Below are positions 32,114 through 44,894 of a stretch of DNA of 64,000 nt, one piece after another. A model generated the notes under the pieces. That model did not search any database. It was not told where the DNA came from and saw nothing but the letters and a program-made list of their open reading frames with translations. A program made the position numbers and the translations under genes. Numbering within the stretch: position 1 is the stretch's first letter; every line of letters begins with the position of its first letter. This stretch comes from Erinaceus europaeus (lineage: Eukaryota; Chordata; Mammalia; Eulipotyphla; Erinaceidae), in contig NC_080181.1 in assembly GCF_950295315.1 (NCBI RefSeq), positions 35,307,375-35,371,374 of the forward strand, given 5' to 3'.

Positions 32114-34317
32114 GGAGTAGGAGGAGGAGGAGGGGAAGGAGGGCAGCTGTCAGTAGGCAATGGTATTAATAGAGGCCTCCACTATGGAGGCATGTGTCCA
32201 GGCAGTCACCCACCCAACCTCAGGGGCAGCTCAGGGCACCCAGGGACCTGGTGTGGGTATCTCTGGGGGGGGGGGACTGTCAGTCAGTCAGCAGGACTGT
32301 GTGTCAGTGCACATGGTGGGACAGGGGCCTGGCGGCCCTTGGCCCCCAGCCCTGGGCTGTCAGATGCCTGCCCCGTGCCACACACACCCCACTCTGCCTA
32401 TAGCCCCTTGGCCCGGCCCACCTGCTCCTGTTTTGGCCTTGGGCTCTGGCTCTGGTGGCTGGCCATCACCAGTTTTGGCCTGGGGCTCTGGGTCTGGTGG
32501 CTGGCCACCACCCCTCAGGTCAAGTTAAGGTTCGGGGTCATGGCTTCTGGTCCACTGGATGGGCAGGGTCCCCGCTACCTAGCAAGCGCAGGAGCCCTCT
32601 GTGATGTCCTAGCCCCCGGCATTGTGTGCTGGCCACACTGGCACTGGGCAGCCCACCTGCCCTGCCACTAGGTCAGGCAGCAGCGCCCAGACGCCAGGGC
32701 CCTGGCACACAGGGACGGAAGGATAGGAAGACAGTGCTGACCGACGAGGGACCTCAGGGCTGGCAGCCAAGAGAAGAAAGAAGGAGGTGTACCCGGGATC
32801 CAGGGAGCCCAGGCCAGAGCTGCCTGCATGCCTGCCTGCCTTTCTGGATGTCTGTATGCTGCCTATGTCCAGGTAGGTTTCTCAGGTCTCCTCCACTCCT
32901 GTCCTCTCCTGTCCTCTCCTCTGCTCTCCATCCTTTCCCCTCTCCGCTCCTCTGCACCTTGCTTCTCTCCTCTTGTCTGTCCTCTCTTCCGGGTGCCCTG
33001 CTCACCAGCTCCAGCACTCGTGAAGGTTCTCCAGTGACCGCTGCTTGCAACCCCTTCCACCCCCTCATTCCCTGATGTGACTCAGCTCACAGGGTCACCG
33101 GCTCACCCCACCCACACCCACACCCGCCAACACATTCCCTGGTTCAGCCCCACTGCCCTATGCAGCCGAACTGGCTCCTTTGCAACCTACCTGTGCAGCG
33201 TTGATTGTCTTCATCATTCAAGGAGAGACCTCCTTTTGTACTTAGCTTGGTTGACTGGTGGATGGATGGATGGATGGATGGATGGATGGATGGATGGACA
33301 CGTCAATGGATTGGTATTGTACAGGCAAAGCACCATCTATAGGGGAGCTGAGACCGCTGGTTTCAGAGCTCTAGTCTGCTGTCAAATGTAAAGCATTAAT
33401 TTATCAATAACAAAATTGAAAAAGTACATAAATAAATAAATAAATATAAAAACTGGGTTAAAACATACATGGCGTCTTTGCCTTTCTGAATATGGTTGCT
33501 GTGAGGATCTTAACAAGGAAAGCAGTGTCCTGAGTAGCCCCTAGAAATAGTGGAATATTTCATTTTCCTTTCTTTTTCTTTTTCTTATTCTTCTTTTACT
33601 TTCTATGTTCTTGTTTATTTATTGGAATAAATGGTCAGGAGTTGAGAGGGAATGGAGGCACAGAGAGTTTGAGACACAGAGAGACACCTGCAGCACTTCT
33701 GCACCACTTGTAAAGATTTCCCCCGGCAGTTGGGGACCAGGGTCTTGAAGCCCAGTCCTCCTGCACTGTCACCTGAGTGCTTACCTGGGTGTGGCACCAC
33801 CTGGTACCCTTGATGGGACACTTTTTTTTAGCAATGGAAAGAAATTCTCGTGGCAAGGTAATAAATAAATGAAGAAATAAATAAAAGTGCATTGACATTA
33901 ACTCAGTGGAAACACACAGGGACATATACATGTCTGCTACCTGTATTACTAATTCATTTATTTATTGATTGCCTCAAGGGCTTATTGCCACAGCTCAGTG
34001 CCTGCGCCACCAATAATCCACAGCTCCTGCACTCCATATGTTCCCCTTTCGCTGCCCTTGTTGCTTGGTCACTGTGGTGGTGGTTATTGTTGTTGTTGTT
34101 GTTGTTGTTGTTGCTGTTGTTACTGAGCTTGCATCTGACAGAGAAAAAAGGAGAGAGGAGGGGAAATACAGAGTGGGGGGAGAAAGATAGAGCCCCTAAA
34201 CACCTGCTTCACCCCCTTAAAGCGACTTCCCTGCAGGTGGGGGTCTGGGGGCCAGACCCCAGATCCTCCCACCTGTCCCCTCTTTTCGCGAGCGCCACAA
34301 GCCCTTAACCCTCTGAC
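30911..34317 (+). repeat. Macrosatellite unit 10 (class a)
   Basis: Complete unit of 3407 bp. In the body the differences from unit 9 that I can see are one substitution (A at 31887 in GAGGACATCC) and one extra T in the poly-T tract (25). Its tail is class-a in type (TACTGAGCTTGC near 34120, GCGAGCGCC), unlike that of unit 9. Units 9 and 10 share private variants absent from the other class-a units 15 and 19, such as a seven-G run near 31612. Confidence 0.97.
33567..33809 (-). mobile_element. SINE A (unit 10)
   Basis: Class-a form, as in unit 9. Confidence 0.75.
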
Positions 34318-34334
34318 ACACCGCCAAACATCCC
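33953..34334 (-). mobile_element. SINE B (unit 10/11)
   Basis: Class-a form (TACTGAGCTTGC, GTGGGGGGAG), differing from the class-d-like copy one unit earlier. Confidence 0.75.
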
Positions 34335-37300
34335 TGGATTTACTTGATAAGGCGATATGACCTGCCGAGTTTTGGATCCTCATTTTCCTGAGTATCACTC
34401 CTGGAGACAGTGTCATGACACGACACAAGGAGATCTCTGGTATCAGAGAGCGCCTGGAACAGCAGCTGGGGCTCTAGTGCCAGGGCAGGAGCAACTTCCC
34501 ATCCACCCTCCACGGAGTCCACCTGCCTGCATTTTGGTCCTTTTCCCTCCAAAAAAGATTTTTCCCTTTTTTCACTGAGAAACAGGCAGCAGACTGGTTA
34601 CCCAAGCAGGGGGAAAAAAAATAAAAAAGCCTTTTTTTTTTTTTTTTTTTTTTTAACAGTACTGCATGACCATCTTCTGGGAAGTATAGGTTTTGAACCT
34701 GAAAACTCTGTCTGTCTGTCTGTGTCCTAGTCCACAGAAAGAGCCACTAGTCCAGCCAGATGTCGTGCTCAGAATAAGGTGTTTTTGCCACTCATAGGCC
34801 TGCACAGTGCACTAGGGATTGGACAGCCTGAGACCCAAATGTTACATTGTAGATGGATTGTTTGCAGTTCTTGCTCCGCAGGACATTGGACAGTCTCAAC
34901 TCCCCTACAGCCAGAAAAAAAGACTCTTGACAGCCTTAGAGCAAATGGAGTGGCAGGGAGATGGGAGAGTGTTGCATGTGTGGGCTGCTCATGCCCAGGT
35001 GTCTGTGGGGGGCCATGGCAGAGGCTGTAAGGGGGCAAAGGGGCAGAAGGAGACTGGTTGAGAGGCAGACTGCAGGCAGGGGAGCCCCTGAGGGTTTGCA
35101 GTGCTGTGTGTGGGTGTGGTGGCAGGGGGTTAGGGCAGGTCCCCCTGCTGGATGGTGAGATGGCAGCTGGGCTGGCCCAGGTCCCCCAGGCCTGAAGGGA
35201 AGCAGCAGGGTGGCAGGAAAGTAGCGCAGGGAGGCACACAGTAGATGTTAGTTGGGGAGCTGGGGAACAGGGGGCAAGGGGAAAGAGGGCATCCTTGAGG
35301 AAGTGTCTGGTCTAGAGAGTGGGGGGAGCTGGAAGCATGGAAGGTCCCAGGAATCAGGGACTGACAGGACCAGATACCTGCACCCACCCACGGGATAGAA
35401 GCTGCAGCAGCCAGAGCAGATGCCCTGGCTTGCCTGGGCCCAGAGTGAGTCCCTCTGAGGATGTGGAAGTTGATGAGGAGGTGAAGGAAGAGGAGGAGGA
35501 GGAGGAGGAGGAGGAGGAGGAGGAGGAGGGAAAGGAGGGCAGCTGTCAGTAGGCAATGGTATTAATAGAGGCCTCCACTATGGAGGCATGTGTCCAGGCA
35601 GTCACCGACCCAACCTCATGGGCAGCTCAGGGCACCCAGGGATCTGGTGTGGGTATCTCTGGGGTAGGGACTGTCAGTCAGTAAGCAGGACTGTGTGTCA
35701 GTGCACATGGTGGGACAGGGGCCTGGCGGCCCTTGGCCCCTAGCCCTGGGCTCTCAGATGCCTGCCTGTGGCCAGACACACCCCACTCTGCCCATAGCCC
35801 CTTGGCCCGGCCCACCTGCTCCTGTTTTGGCCTTGGGCTCTGGCTCTGGTGGCTGGCCACCACCAGTTTTGGCCTGGGGCTCTGGGTCTGGTGGCTGGCC
35901 ACCACCCCTCAGGTCAAGTTAAGGTTCGGGGTCATGGCTTCTGGTCCACTGGATGGGCAGGGTCCCCGCTACCTAGCAAGCGCAGGAGCCCTCTGTGATG
36001 TCCTCACCCCCGGCATTGTTTGCTGGCCACACTGGCACTGGGCAGCCCACCTGCCCTGCCACTAGTTCAGGCAGCAGCGCCCAGACGCCAGGGCCCTGGC
36101 ACACAGGGACGGAAGGATAGGAAGACAGTGCTGACCGACGAGGGACCTCAGGGCTGGCAGCCAAGAGAAGAAAGAAGGAGGTGTACCCGCGATCCAGGGA
36201 GCCCAGGCCAGAGCTGCCTGCATGCCTGCCTGCCTTCCTGGATGTCTGTATGCTGCCTATGTCCAGGTAGGTTTCTCAGGTCCCCTCCACTCCTGTCCTC
36301 TCCTGTCCTCTCCTCTCCTATCCATCCTTTACCCCCTCCGCTCCTCTGCACCTTGCTTCTCTCCTCTTGTCTGTCCTCTCTTCCGGGTGCCCTGCTCACC
36401 AGCTCCAGCACTCGTGAAGGTTCTCCAGTGACCGCTGCTTGCAACCCCTTCCACCCCCTCCCTTCCCTGATGTGACCCAGCTCACAGGGTCACCGGCTCA
36501 CCCCACCCACACCCACACCCGCCACCACATTCCCTGGTTCAGCCCCACTGCCCTATTCAGCCGAACTGGCTCCTTTGCAACCTACCTGTGCTGCGTTGAT
36601 TGTCTTCATCATTCAAGGAGAGACCTCCTTTTGTACTTAGCTTGGTTGACTGGTGGATGGATGGATGATGGATGAATGGATGGATGGATGGATGGATGGA
36701 TGAATGGATGGATGGATGGACACGTCAATGGATTGGTATTGTACAGGCAAAGCACCATCTATAGGGGTAGCTGAGACCGCTGGTTTCAGAGCTCTAGTCT
36801 GCTGTCAAATGTAAAGCATTAATTTATCAATAGGAAAATTGAATAAGTACATAAATAAATAAATAAAAAAATAAATAAATAAATATAAAAACTGGGTTAA
36901 AACATACATTGCGTCTTTGCCTTTCTGAATATGGTTGCTGTGAGGATCTTAACAAGGAAAGCAGTGTCCTGAGTAGTCCCTTGAAATAGTGGAATATTTC
37001 ATTTTCCTTTCTTTTTCTTTTTCTTTTTCTTCTTTTACTTTCTATGTTCTTGATTATTTATTGGAATAAATGGTCAGGAGTTGAGAGGGAATGGAGGCAC
37101 AGAGAGTTTGAGACACAGAGAGACACCTGCAGCACCTCTGCAACACTTGTAAAGATTTCCCCCGGCAGTTGGGGACCAGGGTCTTGAAGCCCAGTCCTCC
37201 TGCACTGTCACCTGAGTGCTTACCTGGGTGTGGCACCACCTCGTACCCTTGATGGGACACATTTTTTTAGCAATGGAAAGAAATTCTCGTGGCAAGGTAA

Positions 37301-37756
37301 TAAATAAATGAAGAAATATATAAAAGTGCATTGACATTAACTCAGTGGAAACACACAGGGACATATACATGTCTGCTACCTGTATTACTAATTCATTTAT
37401 TTATTGATTGCCTCAAGGGCTTATTGCCACAGCTCAGTGCCTGCGCCACCAATAATCCACAGCTCCTGCACTCCATATGTTCCCCTTTCGCTGCCCTTGT
37501 TGCTTGGTCACTGTGGTGGTGGTTATTGTTGTTGTTGTTGTTGTTGTTGTTGCTGTTTTTACTGACCTTGCATCTGACAGAGAAAAAAGGAGAGAGGAGG
37601 GGAAATACAGAGTGGGGGGAGAAAGATAGAGCCCCTAAACACCTCCTTCACCACCTTAAAGCGACTTCCCTGCAGGTGGGGGTCTGGGGGCCAGACCCCA
37701 GATCCTCCCAACTGTCCCCTCTTTTCGCGAGCGCCACAAGCCCTTAACCCTCTGAC
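34318..37756 (+). repeat. Macrosatellite unit 11 (class b)
   Basis: Complete unit of 3439 bp. Class-b markers, shared only with unit 16, are AACAGTACTGC, CCACTAGTCC, AGAATAAGGTG, CTCCGCAGGAC, GATGTGGAAGTTGATGAGG, CCTCACCCCCGGC, GCCACCACATTCC, GATGAATGG twice in the GGAT run, AATAGGAAAATTG, ACATTGCGTC, CACCTCGTACC and GCTGTTTTTACTG. Poly-T is 23. Confidence 0.97.
37006..37248 (-). mobile_element. SINE A (unit 11)
   Basis: Class-b form with CACCTCGTACCC at the head and TCTGCAACACTTG in the body. Confidence 0.75.
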
Positions 37757-37773
37757 ACACCGCCAAACATCCC
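37392..37773 (-). mobile_element. SINE B (unit 11/12)
   Basis: Class-b form with GCTGTTTTTACTG, ACCTCCTTCACCACC and CCCAACTGTCC. Confidence 0.75.
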
Positions 37774-40700
37774 TGGATTTACTTGATAAGGCGATATGAC
37801 CTGCCGAGTTTTGGATCCTCATTTTCCTGAGTATCACTCCTGGAGACAGTGTCATGACACGACACAAGGAGATCTCTGGTATCAGAGAGCGCCTGGAACA
37901 GCAGCTGGGGCTCTAGTGCCAGGGCAGGAGCAACTTCCCATCCACCCTCCACGGAGTCCACCTGCCTGCATTTTGGTCCTTTTCCCTCCAAAAAAGATTT
38001 TTCCCTTTTTTCACTGAGAAACAGGCAGCAGACTGGTTACCCAAGCAGGGGGAAATAAAATAAAAAAGCCTTTTTTTTTTTTTAACCATACTGCATGACC
38101 ATCTTCTGGGAAGTATAGGTTTTGAACCTGAAAACTCTGTCTGTCTGTCTGTGTCCTAGTCCACAGAAAGAGCCACTAGCCCAGCCAGATGTCATGCTCA
38201 GAATAGGGTGTTTTTGCCACTCATAGGCCTGCACAGTGCACTAGGGATTGGACAGCCTGAGACCCAAATGTTACATTGTAGATGGATTGTTTGCAGTTCT
38301 TGCTCCCCAGGACATTGGACAGTCTCAACTCCCCTACAGCCAGAAAAAAAGACTCTTGACAGCCTTAGAGCAAATGGAGTGGCAGGGAGATGGGAGAGTG
38401 TTGCATGTGTGGGCTGCTCATGCCCAGGTGTCTGTGGGGGGCCATGGCAGAGGCTGTAAGGGGGCAAGGGGGCAGAAGGAGACTGGTTGAGAGGCAGACT
38501 GCAGGCAGGGGAGCCCCTGAGGGTTTGCAGTGCTGTGTGTGGGTGTGGTGGCAGGGGGTTAGGGCAGGTCCCCCTGCTGGATGGTGAGATGGCAGCTGGG
38601 CTGGCCCAGGTCCCCCAGGGCTGAAGGGAACAGCAGGGTGGCAGGAAAGTAGTGCAGGGAGGCACACAGTAGATGTTTGTTGGGGAGCTGGGGAACAGGG
38701 GGCAAGGGGAAAGAGGGCATCCTTGAGGAAGTGTCTGGTCTAGAGAGTGGGGGGAGCTGGAGGCATGGAAGGTCCCAGGAATCAGGGACTGACAGGACCA
38801 GATACCTGCACCCACCCACTGGATAGAAGCTGCAGCAGCCAGAGCAGATGCCCTGGCTTGCCTGGGCCCAGAGTGAGTCCCTCTGAGGATGAGGAAGTTG
38901 AGGAGGAGGTGAAGGAAGAGGAGGAGGAGGAGGAGGAGGAGGAGGAGGAGGGGATGGAGGGCAGCTGTCAGTAGGCAATGGTATTAATAGAGGCCTCCAC
39001 TATGGAGGCATGTGTCCAGGCAGTCACCCACCCAACCTCAGGGGCAGCTCAGGGCACCCAGGGACCTAGTGTGGGTATCTCTGGGGGGGGGACTGTCACT
39101 CAGTCAGCAGGACTGTGTGTCAGTGCACATGGTGGGACAGGGGCCTGGCGGCCCTTGGCCCCCAGTCCTGGGCTGTCAGATGCCTGCCCCGTGGCCAGAG
39201 ACCCCCCACTCTGCCCATAGCCCCTAGGCCCGGCCCACCTGCTCCTGTTTTGGCCTTGGGCTCTGGCTCTGGTGGCTGGCCACCACCAGTTTTGGCCTGG
39301 GGCTCTGGGTCTGGTGGCTGGCCACCACCCCTCAGGTCAAGTTAAGGTTCGGGGTCATGGCTGCTGGTCCACTGGATGGGCAGGGTCCCCGCTACCTAGC
39401 AAGCGCAGGAGCCCTCTGTGATGTCCTAGCCCCCGGCATTGTGTGCTGGCCACACTGGCACTGGGCAGCCCACCTGCCCTGCCACTAGGTCAGGCAGCAG
39501 CGCCCAGACGCCAGGGTCCGGGCACACAGGGACGGAAGGATAGGAAGACAGTGCTGACCGACGAGGGACCTCAGGGCTGGCAGCCAAGAGAAGAAAGAAG
39601 GAGGTGTACCCGGGATCCAGGGAGCCCAGGCCAGAGCTGCCTGCATGCCTGCCTGCCTTCCTGGATGTCTGTATGCTGCCTATGTCCAGGTAGGTTTCTC
39701 AGGTCCCCTCCACTCCTGTCCTCTCCTGTCCTCTCCTCTCCTCTCCATCCTTTCCCCTCTCCGCTCCTCTGCACCTTGCTTCTCTCCTCTTGTCTGTCCT
39801 CTCTTCCGGGTGCCCTGCTCACCAGCTCCAGCACTCGTGAAGGTTCTCCAGTGACCGCTGCTTGCAACCCCTTTCACCCCCTCATTCCCTGATGTGACTC
39901 AGCTCACAGGGTCACCGGCTCACCCCACCCACACCCACACCCGCCAACACATTCCCTGGTTCAGCCCCACTGCCCTATTCAGCCGAACTGGCTCCTTTGC
40001 AACCTACCTGTGCTGCGTTGATTGTCTTCATCATTCAAGGAGAGACCTCCTTTTGTACTTAGCTTGGTTGACTGGTGGATGGATGGATGATGGATGGATG
40101 GATGGATGGATGGATGGATGGATGGATGGATGGACACGTCAATGGATTGGTATTGTACAGGCAAAGCACCATCTGTAGGGGTAGCTGAGACCGCTGGTTT
40201 CAGAGCTCTAGTCTGCTGTCAAATGTAAAGCATTAATTTATCAATAACAAAATTGAATAAGTACATAAATAAATAAATAAATATAAAAACTGGGTTAAAA
40301 CATACATGGCGTCTTTGCCTTTCTGTATATGGGTACTGTGAGGATCTTAACAAGGAAAGCATTGTCCTGAGTAGCCCCTTGAAATAGTGGAATATTTCAT
40401 TTTCCTTTCTTTTTCTTTTTCTTCTTTTACTTTCTATGTTCTTGATTATTTATTGGAATAAATGGTCAGGAGTTGAGAGGGAATGGAGGCACAGAGAGTT
40501 TGAGACACAGAGAGACACCTGCAGCACTTCTGCACCACTTGTAAAGATTTCCCCCGGCCGTTGGGGACCAGGGTCTTGAAGCCCAGTCCTCCTGCACTGT
40601 CACCTGAGTGCTTACCTGGGTGTGGCACCACCTGGTACCCTTGATGGGACACTTTTTTTTAGCAATGGAAAGAAATTCTCGTGGCAAGGTAATAAATAAA

Positions 40701-41148
40701 TGAAGAAATAAATAAAAGTGCATTGACATTAACTCAGTGGAAACACACAGGGACATATACATGTCTGCTACCTGTATTACTAATTCATTTATTTATTGAT
40801 TGACTCAAGGGCTTATTGCCACAGCTCAGTGACTGCGCCACCAATAATCCACAGCTCCTGCACTCCATATGTTCCCCTTTCGCTGCCCTTGTTGCTTGGT
40901 CACTGTGGTGGTGGTTATTGTTGTTGTTGTTGTTGTTGTTGTTGCTGTTGTTACTGACCTTGCATCTGACAGAGAAAAAAGGAGAGAGGAGGGGAAATAC
41001 AGAGTGGGGGGAGAAAGATAGAGCCCCTAAACACCTGCTTCACCCCCTTAAAGCGACTTCCCTGCAGGTGGGGGTCTGGGGGCCAGACCCCAGATCCTCC
41101 CACCTGTCCCCTCTTTTCGCGAGCACCACAAGCCCTTAACCCTCTGAC
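37757..41148 (+). repeat. Macrosatellite unit 12 (class c)
   Basis: Complete unit of 3392 bp. Class-c markers, shared with units 13 and 17, are GGAAATAAAATAAAAAAGCC, GATGTCATGCTC, a one-base deletion giving GGGAACAGCAG, GATGTTTGTTGGG, GGGACCTAGTG, GGGTCCGGGCAC, CTGTATATGGG, GGCCGTTGGGG in SINE A and CAGTGACTGCGCC in SINE B. Poly-T is 13. The one-base deletion opens a 205-codon minus-strand frame, which is accidental. Confidence 0.97.
40404..40640 (-). mobile_element. SINE A (unit 12)
   Basis: Class-c form: one CTTTTT step shorter in the tail and GGCCGTTGGGG in the body. Confidence 0.75.
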
Positions 41149-41165
41149 ACACCGCCAAACATCCC
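40784..41165 (-). mobile_element. SINE B (unit 12/13)
   Basis: Class-c form with GATTGACTCAAGG, CAGTGACTGCGCC and GCGAGCACC. Confidence 0.75.
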
Positions 41166-44100
41166 TGGATTTACTTGATAAGGCGATATGACCTGCCGAG
41201 TTTTGGATCCTCATTTTCCTGAGTATCACTCCTGGAGACAGTGTCATGACACGACACAAGGAGATCTCTGGTATCAGAGAGCGCCTGGAACAGCAGCTGG
41301 GGCTCTAGTGCCAGGGCAGGAGCAACTTCCCATCCACCCTCCACGGAGTCCACCTGCCTGCATTTTGGTCCTTTTCCCTCCAAAAAAGATTTTTCCCTTT
41401 TTTCACTGAGAAACTGGCAGCAGACTGGTTACCCAAGCAGGGGGAAATAAAATAAAAAAGCCTTTTTTTTTTTTTAACCATACTGCATGACCATCTTCTG
41501 GGAAGTATAGGTTTTGAACCTGAAAACTCTGTCTGTCTGTCTGTGTCCTAGTCCACAGAAAGAGCCACTAGCCCAGCCAGATGTCATGCTCAGAATAGGG
41601 TGTTTTTGCCACTCATAGGCCTGCACAGTGCACTAGGGATTGGACAGCCTGAGACCCAAATGTTACATTGTAGATGGATTGTTTGCAGTTCTTGCTCCCC
41701 AGGACATTGGACAGTCTCAACTCCCCTACAGCCAGAAAAAAAGACTCTTGACAGCCTTAGAGCAAATGGAGTGGCAGGGAGATGGGAGAGTGTTGCATGT
41801 GTGGGCTGCTCATGCCCAGGTGTCTGTGGGGGGCCATGGCAGAGGCTGTAAGGGGGCAAGGGGGCAGAAGGAGACTGGTTGAGAGGCAGACTGCAGGCAG
41901 GGGAGCCCCTGAGGGTTTGCAGTGCTGTGTGTGGGTGTGGTGGCAGGGGGTTAGGGCAGGTCCCCCTGCTGGATGGTGAGATGGCAGCTGGGCTGGCCCA
42001 GGTCCCCCAGGGCTGAAGGGAACAGCAGGGTGGCAGGAAAGTAGTGCAGGGAGGCACACAGTAGATGTTTGTTGGGGAGCTGGGGAACAGGGGGCAAGGG
42101 GAAAGAGGGCATCCTTGAGGAAGTGTCTGGTCTAGAGAGTGGGGGGAGCTGGAGGCATGGAAGGTCCCAGGAATCAGGGACTGACAGGACCAGATACCTG
42201 CACCCACCCACTGGATAGAAGCTGCAGCAGCCAGAGCAGATGCCCTGGCTTGCCTGGGCCCAGAGTGAGTCCCTCTGAGGATGAGGAAGTTGAGGAGGAG
42301 GTGAAGGAAGAGGAGGAGGAGGAGGAGGAGGAGGAGGAGGAGGGGATGGAGGGCAGCTGTCAGTAGGCAATGGTATTAATAGAGGCCTCCACTATGGAGG
42401 CATGTGTCCAGGCAGTCACCCACCCAACCTCAGGGGCAGCTCAGGGCACCCAGGGACCTAGTGTGGGTATCTCTGGGGGGGGGACTGTCACTCAGTCAGC
42501 AGGACTGTGTGTCAGTGCACATGGTGGGACAGGGGCCTGGCGGCCCTTGGCCCCCAGTCCTGGGCTGTCAGATGCCTGCCCCGTGGCCAGAGACCCCCCA
42601 CTCTGCCCATAGCCCCTAGGCCCGGCCCACCTGCTCCTGTTTTGGCCTTGGGCTCTGGCTCTGGTGGCTGGCCACCACCAGTTTTGGCCTGGGGCTCTGG
42701 GTCTGGTGGCTGGCCACCACCCCTCAGGTCAAGTTAAGGTTCGGGGTCATGGCTGCTGGTCCACTGGATGGGCAGGGTCCCCGCTACCTAGCAAGCGCAG
42801 GAGCCCTCTGTGATGTCCTAGCCCCCGGCATTGTGTGCTGGCCACACTGGCACTGGGCAGCCCACCTGCCCTGCCACTAGGTCAGGCAGCAGCGCCCAGA
42901 CGCCAGGGTCCGGGCACACAGGGACGGAAGGATAGGAAGACAGTGCTGACCGACGAGGGACCTCAGGGCTGGCAGCCAAGAGAAGAAAGAAGGAGGTGTA
43001 CCCGGGATCCAGGGAGCCCAGGCCAGAGCTGCCTGCATGCCTGCCTGCCTTCCTGGATGTCTGTATGCTGCCTATGTCCAGGTAGGTTTCTCAGGTCCCC
43101 TCCACTCCTGTCCTCTCCTGTCCTCTCCTCTCCTCTCCATCCTTTCCCCTCTCCGCTCCTCTGCACCTTGCTTCTCTCCTCTTGTCTGTCCTCTCTTCCG
43201 GGTGCCCTGCTCACCAGCTCCAGCACTCGTGAAGGTTCTCCAGTGACCGCTGCTTGCAACCCCTTTCACCCCCTCATTCCCTGATGTGACTCAGCTCACA
43301 GGGTCACCGGCTCACCCCACCCACACCCACACCCGCCAACACATTCCCTGGTTCAGCCCCACTGCCCTATTCAGCCGAACTGGCTCCTTTGCAACCTACC
43401 TGTGCTGCGTTGATTGTCTTCATCATTCAAGGAGAGACCTCCTTTTGTACTTAGCTTGGTTGACTGGTGGATGGATGGATGATGGATGGATGGATGGATG
43501 GATGGATGGATGGATGGATGGATGGACACGTCAATGGATTGGTATTGTACAGGCAAAGCACCATCTGTAGGGGTAGCTGAGACCGCTGGTTTCAGAGCTC
43601 TAGTCTGCTGTCAAATGTAAAGCATTAATTTATCAATAACAAAATTGAATAAGTACATAAATAAATAAATAAATATAAAAACTGGGTTAAAACATACATG
43701 GCGTCTTTGCCTTTCTGTATATGGGTACTGTGAGGATCTTAACAAGGAAAGCATTGTCCTGAGTAGCCCCTTGAAATAGTGGAATATTTCATTTTCCTTT
43801 CTTTTTCTTTTTCTTCTTTTACTTTCTATGTTCTTGATTATTTATTGGAATAAATGGTCAGGAGTTGAGAGGGAATGGAGGCACAGAGAGTTTGAGACAC
43901 AGAGAGACACCTGCAGCACTTCTGCACCACTTGTAAAGATTTCCCCCGGCCGTTGGGGACCAGGGTCTTGAAGCCCAGTCATCCTGCACTGTCACCTGAG
44001 TGCTTACCTGGGTGTGGCACCACCTGGTACCCTTGATGGGACACTTTTTTTTAGCAATGGAAAGAAATTCTCGTGGCAAGGTAATAAATAAATGAAGAAA

Positions 44101-44540
44101 TAAATAAAAGTGCATTGACATTAACTCAGTGGAAACACACAGGGACATATACATGTCTGCTACCTGTATTACTAATTCATTTATTTATTGATTGACTCAA
44201 GGGCTTATTGCCACAGCTCAGTGACTGCGCCACCAATAATCCACAGCTCCTGCACTCCATATGTTCCCCTTTCGCTGCCCTTGTTGCTTGGTCACTGTGG
44301 TGGTGGTTATTGTTGTTGTTGTTGTTGTTGTTGTTGCTGTTGTTACTGACCTTGCATCTGACAGAGAAAAAAGGAGAGAGGAGGGGAAATACAGAGTGGG
44401 GGGAGAAAGATAGAGCCCCTAAACACCTGCTTCACCCCCTTAAAGCGACTTCCCTGCAGGTGGGGGTCTGGGGGCCAGACCCCAGATCCTCCCACCTGTC
44501 CCCTCTTTTCGCGAGCACCACAAGCCCTTAACCCTCTGAC
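41149..44540 (+). repeat. Macrosatellite unit 13 (class c, duplicate of unit 12)
   Basis: Complete unit with the same length as unit 12 (3392 bp). Reading the two side by side I see two substitutions: T at 41415 (GAAACTGGC) and A at 43981 (CAGTCATCC). This is the most similar adjacent pair in the window and implies a very recent single-unit duplication or an assembly duplication. Poly-T is 13. Confidence 0.97.
43796..44032 (-). mobile_element. SINE A (unit 13)
   Basis: Class-c form with one private substitution (A at 43981). Confidence 0.75.
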
Positions 44541-44557
44541 ACACCGCCAAACATCCC
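44176..44557 (-). mobile_element. SINE B (unit 13/14)
   Basis: Class-c form, as in unit 12. Confidence 0.75.
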
Positions 44558-44851
44558 TGGATTTACTTGATAAGGCGATATGACCTGCCGAGTTTTGGAT
44601 CCTCATTTTCCTGAGTATCACTCCTGGAGACAGTGTCATGACACGACACAAGGAGATCTCTGGTATCAGAGAGCGCCTGGAACAGCAGCTGGGGCTCTAG
44701 TGCCAGGGCAGGAGCAACTTCCCATCCACCCTCCACGGAGTCCACCTGCCTGCATTTTGGTCCTTTTCCCTCCAAAAAAGATTTTTCCCTTTTTTCACTG
44801 AGAAACAGGCAGCAGACTGGTTACCCAAGCAGGGGGAAAAAAAATAAAAAA

Positions 44852-44854
<3 letters not shown>

Positions 44855-44890
<36 letters not shown>
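44855..44890. repeat. Long poly-T tract, class d (unit 14), 36 T
   Basis: The longest homopolymer in the window. Its counterpart in the other class-d unit is 35 long, so the expansion predates duplication of that class. Confidence 0.9.

Positions 44891-44894
<4 letters not shown>

Noticed and set aside
38198..38815. A 205-codon minus-strand open frame, repeated at 41590-42207 and 55233-55850
   Set aside because: It exists only in class-c units because a one-base deletion joins two frames that are separate in other units. Low-complexity, no recognisable domain, and the opposite strand is also open.
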